NCBI GenBank assembly: GCA_022036555.1
Contig: CM039133.1
Coordinates: 40,872,718-40,936,717 of the forward strand
DNA length: 64,000 nucleotides
Origin: Microstegium vimineum
Lineage: Eukaryota; Streptophyta; Magnoliopsida; Poales; Poaceae
Direction of reading: 5' to 3'
The position numbers and the translations under genes are program-made. Below, piece after piece: positions 1 through 11,904 of this stretch (within the stretch, counting starts at the first letter, position 1; every line of letters starts with the position of its first letter). The notes under the pieces are model-generated. The model ran no database searches, was not told the DNA's origin, and saw nothing but the letters and a program-made list of their open reading frames with translations.

Positions 1-849
1 TACCTGTTCCGTGAGTACATCGGCGCGCAGTTCACAGGCGTCCAGTTCACCGACGTGCCCATCAACGCCATGCTGAGCTTCCACTTCCTCCTCTCCTTCT
101 GCATCGACTACACGCCGGTGGGGCAGCAGCCGAAGCCGGTGCCGGCCAACGGCGTTTTCAGCCCGTTCTGGGACACGGGCAACCTGTCCCCGGACGCCGT
201 GGCTGCCATCAAGGCGGCGCACCCGAACGTGGCCGTCATGGCGGGGCTCGGCGGCGACAGCGTGCAGGACATCGTGAAGGCCGTCTTCACGCCGACCTCC
301 ATCGACTCGTGGGTGGCCAACGCCGTGACGTCGCTCACGGGCGTCATCAACATGTACGGGCTGGACGGCGTCGACGTGGACTACGAGCACTTCGCCGACG
401 GCGTGGACGTGAACACCTTCGTGGAGTGCATCGGCCGCCTCCTGACGCAGCTCAAGCAGAGGATGCCGTACATCACCACCTCCATCGCGCCGTTCGAGGA
501 CCCGGTGGTCCAGAAGTACTACCAGCCGCTGTGGCGCAAGTACTCCAGCGTCATCGACTACGTCAACTTCCAGTTCTACGGCTACGGCGCCAACACCGAC
601 GTGCCCACCTACGTCATGTTCTACAACAACCAGTCGGCGAACTACCCCGGCGGCAAGGTCCTCGCCAGCTTCATGACCGGCAACACGACCGGGCTGCTCT
701 CGCCAGACCAGGGCATCAGCGCGGCCAAAGAGCTGCAGAGGCAGAACAAGCTGCCGGGGCTTTTCATCTGGTCTGCGGACAGCTCCAAGCGGAGCAGCTA
801 CGGCTTCAAGTACGAGATCCAGGGGCAGCAGATCATCGCAAACCATTGA
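1..849 (+). CDS. GH18 chitinase-like protein, 5' end outside window
   Basis: The reading frame is open from base 1 to the TGA at 847-849, giving 282 visible residues; the start codon and any signal peptide lie upstream. The GH18 active-site signature DxxDxDxE is intact as DGVDVDYE at visible residues 122-129, with the predicted catalytic acid Glu129. The preceding AVMAGLGGD strand and the later FQFYGYG and FIWSADSS segments fit a GH18 TIM barrel of the plant 'chitinase 2-like' (tulip bulb chitinase) type. Members hydrolyse chitin or act as narbonin-like storage or defence proteins, usually secreted. Codon use is GC-rich at third positions, typical of grass genes. AATAAA-type polyadenylation signals are at 941-950. 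A decayed relative lies at about 11.9-12.1 kb. The family call is firm; chitinase activity itself is inferred from the intact motif. Confidence 0.88.
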   Translation, partial: YLFREYIGAQFTGVQFTDVPINAMLSFHFLLSFCIDYTPVGQQPKPVPANGVFSPFWDTGNLSPDAVAAIKAAHPNVAVMAGLGGDSVQDIVKAVFTPTSIDSWVANAVTSLTGVINMYGLDGVDVDYEHFADGVDVNTFVECIGRLLTQLKQRMPYITTSIAPFEDPVVQKYYQPLWRKYSSVIDYVNFQFYGYGANTDVPTYVMFYNNQSANYPGGKVLASFMTGNTTGLLSPDQGISAAKELQRQNKLPGLFIWSADSSKRSSYGFKYEIQGQQIIANH

Positions 850-1162
850 TCGGACGCACAGCTGCTCCAACAAGGAATTCGAACGTTGCTACACGTGTTT
901 ACTACTGTGTCCTTAATAATAATTATGATATGAACTACTGAATAAATAAACGGAACACAAAGAATCCACATGTGGACATGTGGTTGTGGTTCCAACACCA
1001 CCATAAAACCTCTCGTCATCTCCATGCCATTCGGAATTTTGATGGACACCTCGTTTTCTGTAAGACCATGAATCGGGAGGAATTGAAAAGTATTCTAATA
1101 ATGAATTGAGAAGCACATTCTAGGTGGTATTGGTTCCAATTCATATATGATCCAAACATGCC
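850..1162 (+). other. 3' UTR and flank of the GH18 gene
   Basis: No coding signal. Overlapping AATAAA signals at 941-950 make this the likely polyadenylation region. The last 16 bases (1147-1162) are the left target-site duplication of the downstream retroelement. Confidence 0.5.
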
Positions 1163-2614
1163 ACCATCAATACTTTTCAAACCGAGCCTCTCGCGGAGGG
1201 CGGCTCCGGCGGCGCCGCCACCAGCCGGCCGAGCCCCCATCTCCCCGGCTCCCCTCCGGCCGCCGTCGCTGCTCTTCTCGCGGCGGCGGCGGATGGCCGG
1301 ATCCGAGCCTCTGTGGCCCGGATCCGCCGCTCACTGCTCCATCCCCCCCCCCCCCCCCCCCCCGTCCGGCGGCCATGCGGGGGTGGGAGGTGGCCGTGTG
1401 GTGGTGAGGGGTGGCCGATGGCCGGTAGGCGGCCGGTCGGGTGGTGGCTGGCCGGGTCTGGGCCTTTGGGCCATGGATCTGCGTTTGGCCGCCCCACCCC
1501 TCCTGCGATCGTCGCTGCCTACGCCATGGAGGTCGACGACGGCTTGGCTTCCTTCCCGGGAGGTATGCAAGCCGGCGTGCTTGGGCGGTGTGACTGCTTG
1601 TGGGAATCCTGGTGGAGCGGCAGGTTGCACAGGTCCAGTTCTGCCGGACGAACCATGGTGACGCCTTGGGCGCCATTTTCCTCCCTGAGGGCATCGTTTC
1701 GGGACCTCGTGCCCCTCATCAGCTTCGCCGGATCCTGGGCGAAAGCCCTATCTTAGAAGCCTCTAAGACTAGCGACGATGCCGTCTTGGGCGTCAACTAC
1801 TTCCTGAAGGCGTCGCTGAAGAGCATCCTACAGCTCGTCGCTCCCCCCGTGGTCGCTGCTCTGCTCCTAATTATGCCTCATGTTTCTCCTCACTTGGTTA
1901 GTCCAGTTGAAGTTTGTTGTAGTCGTAGTCGTCGCTTGGTGCTTTGGCAGATGCTTTGCCGCCGGCGTTATGGAGGAGGATTGGTCGTCGCCGTGTGCCT
2001 AGACTTCAAGTTGGTGCTCCTTGCCCGTGGTCCCGAGGAACTAAAGCCCTTGGTGACTCGAAGGAGTTCTTGAAGGGCATCTCCGAGCTTTAGTGCTTCT
2101 CGTCCATGGTCCTAAGGGCCTTTAACCTTAGTGACTCGGAGGAGTTCTTGGAGTGCGGATGCTTTGCCGTTGGGATTGTGTTGCCGTCGCCATCAGGGAG
2201 GTCCTCCTCGCCTGTGGTCCTGAGGTCCCTCAGTGACTCGGAGGAGTTTGCTGCTGTGTGTGGGTCGGCCCCATCCACGGATGCTTTGCCGTGTCGATGG
2301 TCTTCGTGTGCTTGGGCGGATGCTTTGCCACCTGGAGTTTCTAGCCGATGTTTTGCCGCTATCATAACCTACGGCTCTTCTTCAATGCTGGCTACCTTTG
2401 TGTTGAGTTAGTTTGTATTAGGTGCAGTGTCTGGGGTTGTCAGGTGGAGGGCCCCCATCCCCTCATATTTCTTGCTTCTGTTTTTTCTTGTGTTGTGGAT
2501 TTTGTTGGTAATCCTTGGATTACCTACGAATCCATTTATATCACCTATGTGTAGGTCTATTGACAATTCTCCTCTGCTTAATGAAATACGGGCTATATGC
2601 ATGGTCTCAAAAAA
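1163..2614 (+). mobile_element. Non-autonomous poly(A) retroelement with 16-bp TSD
   Basis: The segment is bounded by perfect 16-bp direct repeats, ATGATCCAAACATGCC, at 1147-1162 and 2615-2630, and ends in a short A run. That is the signature of non-LTR retroposition. The first 600 bp are very GC-rich, as in the 5' leaders of grass LINEs, and include a run of 21 C at 1343-1363. The last 40 bp (CTTAATGAAATAC...GCATGGTCTC then A) resemble the tail of the LINE that ends near 36.5 kb (CTTAATGCAATAC...GCATGCTCTCG then A). No reverse transcriptase is encoded. A degenerate internal repeat (GTGACTCGGAGGAGTT and GATGCTTTGCCG motifs, 1950-2360) is present. It is probably a LINE-mobilised non-autonomous derivative; a retroposed gene copy is the alternative. 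Confidence 0.75.
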
Positions 2615-2635
2615 ATGATCCAAACATGCCTAGTA

Positions 2636-2882
2636 CTCCCTCCATCCTAAATTATAAGATATTACAAAAATTTTGGAGAGTCAAAGCATCTCCAGTTTGA
2701 CCAATAATTATAGAAAAATTATAAGACATACTATGAAAATATAATTGATAAAGAATCTAATGATACTTAGTTGATATCATAAATATTATTATACTATTAT
2801 ATAAGTTTGGTCAAACTTACTAAAATTATTAGAATATCTTGTAATTTGGGATGCGGTGTACTTTTTTTTTCACTCACGGGAG
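2636..2882. mobile_element. Stowaway-type MITE, right end decayed
   Basis: The left end reads CTCCCTCCATCCTAAATTAT after a TA. The interior keeps the usual GAGAGTCAAA and GTTTGACC blocks in opposite orientations, and the right end is degenerate (CACGGGAG before TA). Tc1/mariner-type Stowaway MITEs in grasses have these CTCCCTCC termini and TA target duplications. Confidence 0.6.
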
Positions 2883-3164
2883 TAACAACTCATAAGACAT
2901 AGCATTACAAATCATAAGACAATCAACTCCCAAAACATAGCATTACATATCATAAGAAGGGACAAGTTGATTAACTAATTCTATTTTTATTAACCAGGAG
3001 ATGCATGTCCATTTTATTTCAACTTCTTGCTTCCACGTGCGACGCATTCCATCAGCGATGACAGCTCTCCTTTAGACTATATGACCTGGTTTCCAAAACA
3101 CGGTTAATATAATATTTGTTAGATTATTATCAGACATGCATACTCCACTGTAGTTTATGAAATG

Positions 3165-3705
3165 TCAAGCGACAGAAAGAATTTTACCTGATGATATGGA
3201 TGCGGAATTATGGCCATGGCATGCATCTTTAAGACCCACAATTTTTGCGGCACTGTATATGGCGGTGCCTGGCACCTTTCTCACCGCCACACAGCAGGCA
3301 CTACCTTGGGATGGCCTAAAACTGGACGCAACGAGTTCAATGGATCACACTAAGCTAGGATTTCCTTCTTCTGTTCCTGGTTTAATATGCAATTCTTTAA
3401 CAATATCATGGTTTAGTATACCAAGTTTGATAAATTATAGATTAAAACATATACATATTTTTTATACTAAATAAACATCATGTATTTTTATAATAAATTG
3501 GAAAATAAATTAATTTAGATCCATAAATATAGATATTGTTTATTAAAAACCTGGTCAAACGTGAAGCACTTTAACTAGTACATATACCATAGTTGCATTC
3601 TTTTTAGGACAGAGGTAGTACATGGACACATGGTAAACCAATCACTGGTTGATGAAAAATTAGTGTCCAGGCTCGAAGGAGAGCTACTACTTTCCAAACA
3701 AACAT
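3165..3705 (-). pseudogene. Six-cysteine secreted protein pseudogene, copy A
   Basis: Relative of the better-preserved copy at 12760-13089. Read on the minus strand from an ATG at 3705, it starts with a hydrophobic leader (MFVWKVVALLRAWTLIF), then is broken by a MITE-like AT-rich insertion at about 3370-3625. Homology resumes with an in-frame stop and a frameshift before the conserved ACCVAVRKV block. The C-terminal part ends near ...VGLKDAC. Flanks also align with the second copy (2938-3870 against 12549-13275), so the whole block is duplicated. It is clearly not functional. The family call is explained under the other copy. Confidence 0.55.
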
Positions 3706-3904
3706 CTTATAGTGCTAGTGCTTATGGATTGGGTAAAGGAACAATAGCCCAAACTTAGTGTTATATTAGGATACCATCATATTTGCACCTATTTCTAGGA
3801 CCATCATTTTAATCTCTTAATGACAAGATATCCTATTATTTATAGCGACAAAAGTATATCCCAATATTTATCGGAGCAAGATATCTTAGCATTCATATAT
3901 GCAA

Positions 3905-3940
3905 TATATCTATATCTATATCTATATCTATATCTATATT
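3905..3940. repeat. (ATATCT)n microsatellite
   Basis: Tandem hexanucleotide ATATCT repeated about six times, next to the left part of a CACTA-like element. Confidence 0.9.
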
Positions 3941-3941
3941 C

Positions 3942-6475
3942 TTTTTTAAAACATCATCGGATGGAGAAACAACCTAAATCAAAGTTGTGATTTGAAAAGG
4001 TATGGAACTTTGTAGTTGATAACTTTTTTCATTTGAAATCATTTTCTCAAAGAAAACTAAGTTTGAGTTTCTCAAATTTTAATTTTGAAATTTTCAAATG
4101 GACTCGGATGGAGAATTAATCAAAATAAAAGATGTAGATATAAAAACATTATACAAAATTTTTAGTTGACACCTTTTTCATTTGATATCATTTACGTAAG
4201 GATAACTACTTTTGAAATTTTTTAATTACAAGTTAAAATTTTCAAACATCCTTGTATGGAGAAACAACCGTTGACACCGTATTTTGGTACGTCCAGATAC
4301 ATACAGGTGGGTCGTCCTGGTGGCAGATTCAGATGATTGTTGTTCATATGAACCCAGATGATCGGCTAAGGTAATCGACCGAGGAGAATCGTGGAAGGAA
4401 AGAATATATGTCAGTTACGATAAGATGTGCGCATCAGGCTCTGTTGAAAGGGAAGGTTGGAGCCCAAGTTATCTTTTATTTCTTTATTTTCGTTTAGTAG
4501 TCATGTCGGATTAGTACTTATGCTATATGACCTATAAATAGCAAAGCCTAGGTCATTGTAAAGGACATCCAATCAATCAATACAAAACCCTTTCAGTTCC
4601 AGCCAAACCCTTAGGAGTAGGAGTAATTTAGATCTTGGCGAAACCTTCGACACATAGAGCTGTATCGACTAGATCGACCTCCGGTTTGCTTGTAAGTATA
4701 GCCACGACTCATGTCTCGTTTGTACGACTGCATTGTCTAATATCGTACAAGCTCGATGTGAGCTAGTTATCGGTTTGAATCTTTACTTATGGGGCTGCAT
4801 TGCTTCAATCTCATGTGAGTAATTGTTTAAGCTAGTTATCGGCTCTGTTAGATTGACAATCTAATAGATTCATTAAGTTATCGATATTGTCTATTTAATC
4901 TATCTAATTTGTTACAACAATATTTTGTCCAATCGCAATCAATAGATTAGACTAAGCTTTTATGCTTACACTCGTCAAAACAATTGATTTACGATCTTAT
5001 CGGCTAATCTATTAATTGCGATTGTTACATGTTGTGCGTTCGAGATATTTGACTAAATGCGGTTAATTTAAGAATAAGTAGATCTAATCTAATATGCTTG
5101 TTATGGGCTGTATCTCCAGACCTCACGGTTAAATATGTATAAGGTTGTCTCAGATTTAGTCGCAATTAAGTACACTGATCTTGTTTGTGCCTCATGGACC
5201 CTATATCGGCTGAGTAGCCGATCCGATTGTTCTTTGTTCATACGATACGTATGCACCTGTTAATACAAACATGATCAGATTCTTTAAGTACGTTGAACGT
5301 AATTTGGTCTGTTTACTATTATGGTTGTATGGGAACACCTCACTGTTAGTAAACAAGTCATGTTATCGGGTTAATCATCATCATGGCTGCATGGAAACAC
5401 ACCTTTGCTGATGATTAATTTTTATTTGGTATATTCAATCGATCTAGTAGCTTAAGTTGGTAAATGCTATATGTATCTCATCTTTATAAGCAAACACATT
5501 GATGAGTTCGGCTAATCACAATGCTTTCTTGATTATATATCGTAAATAGTTGTTCCAATCTTATTGTTATTTCCATATGCCTTATACCATTAGGAGTTGA
5601 CTCTCTAGTCAATTTTCCTTTGACCACCAGCTATCAAAGAGCCATACATCATGGAACTGTCTCGCAACAACCGAAATTTTCCATAATTTGACAGTTTCTA
5701 TCCTTGTCAGTTGTAGGTCAAATTGACTGACCCGCCTCAGGATCGAATCAACTGACTCAGCTCTACCATCTAAGGTTTAGGAGATCAGGATTCTGCTCCA
5801 CGACGTTCTCGGTAGAGCCTCACGCAGTGTTGGCGCTAAGACCCATTTGTAGCGTCAACAACAACAAAAAATAAAATTTATAGATATAAAAATTTATACA
5901 AATTTGTAGTTGGCAATTTTTTTATTTGAAATCATCTTGTCAAGGAAAACTACTTTTGAATTTCTCACATTTGAAATTCAAAATTTTTTAAACATCCACG
6001 GATGGAGAAACAGTAAAAACAAAAGTTATAGATCTCAAGAAGTTATAATATTTTGTAGTTCATAACCTTTTCATTTGAATTTGTTTAGACACCCAAACAC
6101 TCATTTCAAATTTGGTTCGCCATAATAAGAGGATAAATAATATATATTATTGAGACAAGTGAGTGTTGGGTGGAGTGGTTGTAGGGAAGACAACACCAGA
6201 TTGAAAACCACGGGTTCAAACCCCTAGTCGTGAAGCACGCATGTTTCACACAAAAAATGTGCAACCTCCAACTTTTAGGGGTTAATTTTTTGGCCTAGAT
6301 TTGAAGATTTTTTAAAACAAATTTGTATGAGCGGCTCTATATCTAGCCACCCTTATGAATACTTAGTCTCCTCTACAAAACCGATTTGTAGAGATGGTTG
6401 GGTAGGGGCGACTAGCCCAACCTCCCCTACAAACAACTTTGATCCACTCTAACAAAGCTTCTTTGTAGTAATGTA
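3942..6475. mobile_element. CACTA-like non-autonomous element split by a solo LTR
   Basis: Repeated AT-rich subterminal units of about 130 bp each carry GGATGGAGAAACA, then a GTTGTAGAT-like block, then TTTGTAGTTGATAAC and TTTCATTTGAAATCATTT, at 3955-4263 and 5866-6110. This is typical of grass CACTA (En/Spm) subterminal arrays. The right end (CTTCTTTGTAGTAATG, ends at 6475) is a degenerate CACTACAAGAA-type terminus. The left terminus is not recognisable. No transposase coding remains. It is interrupted exactly at 4269-5860. Confidence 0.6.
4269..5860 (+). mobile_element. Solo LTR (1.6 kb) with 5-bp TSD
   Basis: The segment runs from CGTTGACACC to AGCGTCAACA, so the termini are inverted copies of a TGTTGAC...GTCAACA pair; the first base appears mutated from T to C. 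It is flanked by direct repeats ACAAC at 4264-4268 and 5861-5865. A TATA box (CTATAAATAG) near 4530 followed by a CA-rich start region supports plus-strand LTR orientation. There is no internal coding region or second LTR, so this is a solo LTR left by intra-element recombination. The family is not identified. Confidence 0.75.
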
Positions 6476-7163
6476 ACTCACATCAAGAGTAATATATTTT
6501 TGAGTTAAATACACTAGAGGTACATGGTGGGTTTCAGTTATGTCCATCAACTTCAAAAGTTAATTTTTGGGTCCATGAACTTCTTAAGTTATTCACCAAA
6601 GATCTAAAGCAGTCCAAGTGTGCATTGAGTGATGACATGACATGTTGATGGGTGTCATGAGGGAACAAGCATAATCAACAATCCATGGCCACCTAACCTT
6701 GCCTATGAGCGCGATAGTGTTGCACAACCTCATAGGAACCACTCCTGTGGCTGCCTTTTTATATCTTTTTATATCACTAGCGAAGGCATGTCACATGAAT
6801 CAATAACATGGCGAAAGAGTAACCCTTACTACGTGTATCCATAACTACCCCCACATAGACCCCTCACTCTTAGTCATGAATACAACGAGGAAACTACTCT
6901 CTTTTACCTTACCAGATATCATCACTACAAAGATCCTCTCTACCCAAATTATAATACTCCTTATGTCATCATAGGATGAGTTTGGTCTTAGTTGACTTCA
7001 TGTTCCCTATGAAAAAATACGATATCTAGAGTACTCATGACGAAGGTTATATTAACAACAATAATCTTGCTTGTCATTAGATGGCCCATTTTATGGCATT
7101 TTTCATCAGAACTCTTACAAAGCGATGAAAAATAGGAGTCACAAAGAATGTCACTGAACTAGT
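6476..7163. other. Intergenic, no gene seen
   Basis: AT-rich sequence without long open frames or recognisable exons. Bases 7159-7163 (CTAGT) are the left TSD of the next solo LTR. Sequence on both sides of that LTR (7085-7158 and 10567-10650) looks like one interrupted host sequence. Confidence 0.4.
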
Positions 7164-10100
7164 TGTCACACCCGGTTTTAAGGACAAAACCAGATATACA
7201 CCATATGTGAGCTCAGGAAGTCAATTCTCACATATAGCCACAGAAGAAGGTAATATCAAAAGACAATACTTAAATACATAACATATAAGGTCAAAGAAAT
7301 AACCTTAAGAGAGCAAACAACAGTAAGACACTCCGATCTTCAGGTGAAGACTCCAGTCCACAGGGACCAACTGATTGGTTGATCACAAGCCTAACTACTC
7401 GAAACTCTTGCAATCTGGTACCCATCCGAGATTTTTATCCAAATATAGAAAAGAATAAACAAGCATAAGTACTTTCTTACTCAACAAATATTCATGGGGT
7501 TCATGAGGCTCAAGAAGGTATGACTCTGGTTTAACTGCATAAGCTTTTAGATTATCTCAATTTTAGCATTATAGTAGCATCAATGTTATCAATAGCCCAA
7601 TAACCATATGATCAAGTGAACGAGATATAATGCTTATTTGAACGGTAACAATAATAAATCACAGATAACAACTGATGAGCCATGACATAAGGACATCACA
7701 CAGTAAGGAGCCCAAGCCGCTCTTAACCGGGAGCACGGCTATTATAATAGTTTTTAACTCTGCGCAGAGGTGTACATCTTTACCCATAAGTCGTGAATTG
7801 CCCTTTCGCCCGAGGAGATCAGCCTCTTAACCCTCTACCAAGGAAGGTCGGCAGGGTTCACTACGAGACCGTTCACAGGTTCCACTAATAGGTAACAACC
7901 CGCTACAAGTTCCCTTTAACGAGATCGTAAGAACTCCCCTCCCAGAAGTCACCGCAGTGCACCTTCTGGCAGGACAAGCCCCCACTTTCTTAGAGCCCTT
8001 ATTGCGCCCTCTCAGGTAAGTTGCCACAAACTAGCAAAAGCATAATACTGAGTCAAGCCAGAGCCCATTAGCTTATGGTAGTACTGTTTTCTCGGGGTAA
8101 TCTCTTACAGAAATATCCCTATGAGTGAGAACGCATGTGTGAGTTCCTGATGTTCCACCTATAGTCCACGTTGCTAAAAAGTCATCTTTTATTTTCATTT
8201 CATATATCATTAATCAAGTTTACATGATCATAGTTATTCTTAAAGAGCACTAGCTTGATCTACCCAAATGCATAAATTCCCAGGGTGACAAGGTATAAGG
8301 TGCAATACTAGGATAACCTTATAGGGTAACAAGGAAACTCATGCATATGATTAATGAGTGATTATCATGAATAGGACAACAAGGATAATCCCATGTAATA
8401 CTTGCCTTAAAATCTTAGATCCTTTGCTCAACTGATTCTCAACTTCAGACGACTTCTTCTTGATCACCAACGCAAAACTCACTGATTGGACAATAATTAA
8501 CGAATCACCACACAAGCATCTGATCATACAAAGCATACAAACATGGCTAAATTAGAACAATACACCAATCAATGAAAAGGATTTAAAAAGAAATCTACGC
8601 ATCTCTATGATCACATAGTCGCGAAGAACACGCTAAACGGTGCTACGATGATCGAGATACAACTAACGGAAGATTTGCTTTTATAAAAGAGAACTATGAG
8701 CTTTGTTAGTTTTAACTATATAAAGGATTGTATAAGGTATTTCAGTGAAACACCTTGGTTTAATTAGGTCAAACTTATATTTGGATTTCGAAAACGAAAG
8801 TCGAAACTATCGATATTTTATGTATAAAACAAGTTGCATAGTTATTAATCAAGTTAGGAGTTAACCATGAAAATACAGAGCTATTAACAGGGTATTAAAG
8901 ATCACTAATGAAAAGGTTATGCCGATACGAAGCCAACACAACTTGAACGGATCGAAACGGATTTGAAACGGAGAAGATATGATTTAAACAAGTTTTGGGG
9001 ATTTAAAACACACATTTAAAACCATTTAATAAATAAATATTTTTCCAAGTTTCAAAACAGATTGATTATGGCTTTAACATGTAGATAAAAACTCTACGAA
9101 TCTAACGCAATTCGAATGGATCAAATCGGATTTCAAACAGAGGTTTTATGACCAAAACAATAGGACTGGCAATTTTGTAGTTTTGAGAAAGCGCATTTTG
9201 AATGGAACAGAGGAGGTTTACGTTTTCAAAACGAGAAAGCAAGAAAAGGAAATCCGCTTTGGGACCGCGGGTGCTGCAGTGCGGGGCCGGCGTGGCGCCA
9301 CGTGGCGGCACGAGACAGGGCGGGTGCACGACGCGGTGTGGACCAGACACGGGGACGCGGTCCACGGGTCCACCATGGACCGGAGGGCGTACCCCTTGGG
9401 TACTTCTAATCTCGACCGTCTGAGATCGGATGGACGGCTCAGAGGGCGGCGCGGGCTGAGGATGCCGGGCCGGGGCTTTACCGCGGCGGCGCCATGGCCG
9501 GAGCGCGGCGGCGCGAGTCAATCCGATGATTCGGTGCATGTTTCTCTGCGCGGAAAAGACGGGAAGGGAGAGGGAGAGATGTTGAACACCGCTGCGGGGT
9601 CGGATGGGCCGATTAGACGCCGCGTGCGACGGTGGCTGCGGTACAGCGGCTCGGCACGACGGCGGCCGTGGAGCGGGCGAAACATAGGGATGTGGGCGGG
9701 ATGGCGAGCTCCTTAGGGCTCTCTTACCTCACTGCGGGCCTTGCGGGACACACGGACGGCGCGGAGGAGCTCAGCATGCGCAGGGCGACAACGGCGGTCC
9801 TGAGCGTTGCGTGCTGTGGCGGCCGGGGCCTTGCACTGCTCTGAGAGGGCGAGGTGAGGGCGGTAAGGTGCGGGGCTTGGCTTTTATAGCCCGAGGCCGT
9901 GCCGTAGGAAGGAAAGGGGATCACCCCGGCGTCAATCGCGCTCGGCAGGGAAGGAAATTACCAGCACAGGGAAGGAAAGGGGAAGGAGGGAGAAGGAAGG
10001 CGACGCGGCTCTTTCCATCTGGAGGAAGAAGACGGCAGGGCGGCTGACGACGCGGGCCCACCTGCCATCGAAGATGGAGGCTGAGGCGGGGTGCTCCCGC

Positions 10101-10561
10101 GTGGGTGTGAGGCCGGGCCGACCTGCTGGGCCACGGGATGGGAAGAGGGGAGGGGAGGGAGGAAGAGGCCGAGCTGGGCTTTGGTGCCGACTTGGGCCTG
10201 CGGGCGAGGAAGGGAAAGGGAGGGAGGTGTTGGGCTGGGCCTGCGCGGGAAGGGAGAGAGAAGGCCGCGGGAGAGGGATCTGGGCCCAAAACAGAGAGAG
10301 GGTGAGGGAGGGTTTTTCTTATTTTTCTTTTACTTCAAAGCCTAGATTCAAAACATTTTCAAAATAAATTTTAAAATTTTGAAACCTCCACTCATTTCAA
10401 TAAACCAAATGCACCAGCATGTATGCACAACAAGTGGGTAAACCCTAGCAAAATTTTAATGTTTCAAAAAGTTTTTATTTTACTATATTTTCATGAGCAC
10501 AAAATCACAGTTAAATCATTTAAACCCTATTTTTCTAGAAAGCAAAATTTGGGGTGTTACA
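7164..10561 (-). mobile_element. 3.4-kb solo LTR, Retrosat2-like, with 5-bp TSD
   Basis: The 3,398-bp segment begins TGTCACACCC and ends GGGGTGTTACA, with a perfect 5-bp target duplication CTAGT at 7159-7163 and 10562-10566. Read on the minus strand it starts TGTAACACCCC and ends GGGTGTGACA, the termini of very long-LTR Gypsy elements such as rice Retrosat2. A TATA box (GCTATAAAAGCC on the minus strand) lies at about 9889-9900. The GC-rich tract at 9200-10330 brackets that TATA box, so it covers the promoter-proximal part of the LTR. Open frames in that tract are compositional and show no protein family. No internal copy of the termini is visible, so I call it a solo LTR; the family name is inference. 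Confidence 0.7.
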
Positions 10562-10566
10562 CTAGT

Positions 10567-11890
10567 ACAATTTCATCCGGTGATGATATCTTCTATGTCA
10601 CAAAGCTTGATTTGGGAATATCATAAGTCTATGACATAGATTTTACATCATATTTTTTTTATTTTTAAATGTTGTTGTCCAAGTTGGCGGTAACGCTAGC
10701 AGCCTAGGAGGCCCTCCCACCTGCATGGTCTAGCTCGCGCTTGTGATCTAGGAGTCCTATATGCTCGCGAGGGTGCAACACTATTGCACACGGAGGCAGT
10801 AGGCTCAGCGAAGTTGCAATATTATTGTTCAAAAAATAGGGGTAGCACAAAGAATGATCAAACTCACAACCACACTGATGCAGGCACCGTAGTTAACCAC
10901 TAAGTATGCAACTAATGAGAAAAATGGCCTATATTATGACATAAGTTAATCATAAAAAATGAAGAATTTCTTCTAATGTCCTTAATTCCAATCTTTTTCT
11001 AATTTGAATAAATTGGTAAGGAAATTGTACACAAAATAACCTAGATGAAGGATAAAACTTAGAATAGTAGAACCTTTATATTATTTATGCATGATTTAGG
11101 CTCAATTAATTTGATCTCAGACTAGGTGCTTATTGATGCATGTCATTTTGATCTAAATTGTGATTGTTCCACTAAAACACCAAACCATTACTTGAAGAGG
11201 CAAACTTAATCATGCAAAGAACCTTAATTAGACTCTACTTGGTTAAATAAAAACTTATTAGGGCTTAATGGGTTGATCATTAACTTAGGAATGCATAAGA
11301 ATGTAATAATTATGCTAGTAATAAATGAACATGATATGTTTTTGTTCAGACAAATCTATCTTAAAACTACTGAAAAACAATAGAGGCTAATCAACTTCAA
11401 CATAGGCATATTGATTAGCACTATGTTAGATATAATGGGCTCTAATACCAATTATTAAAATTAGCTTAGTCCTCAATAGGATCTTAACTTAGTCTAAACG
11501 TGATTATAATTTCAACATAATGATAAATTGACTAGAATGAAATGACCAAAGTTTGAGAGTTTCATGTTTGCCTCTATTGTGGATGCCTTGATGATATCGA
11601 TGTATTGGATTTGATGTAATCACCAGTTGTGGGCATAGTTTCATTTTTCGGTGAAGAAAGCAACAATAATCTTCTATGTGTGGGAAGGGACCCTTCTTTG
11701 ACCCCCCACCAACACTCTCATATATATGTTTTGGTGTTTTGATAGTAAAATTGACATGGTTGACTCCTGACTATCACTATTTTATTTATCTGAGATATAA
11801 GCTAAGGAACCAAACCCTAATACACTATACAAAGGTTTATCAACAAAAGATATATTATTTATGGAACTTAATATTATGTGCCAATCTCAT
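10567..11890. other. Intergenic, no gene seen
   Basis: AT-rich and stop-rich on both strands. No exon, TIR pair or LTR could be supported. It precedes the GH18 pseudogene fragment. Confidence 0.35.
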
Positions 11891-11904
11891 ATGTTTCCCT
11901 TCAT

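Noticed and set aside
1158..1756. Overlapping GC-rich open frames as host genes
   Set aside because: They overlap on both strands, are Pro/Arg-rich from base composition, include a C21 run, and lie inside a retroelement with target duplications.
3942..6475. Autonomous CACTA transposon with a hidden transposase
   Set aside because: The region is subterminal repeats plus a solo LTR; no transposase exon is visible on either strand.
9102..10367. Long frames on both strands as genes
   Set aside because: They lie in the GC-rich promoter part of a solo LTR; no domain is recognisable and frames on opposite strands are equally long.
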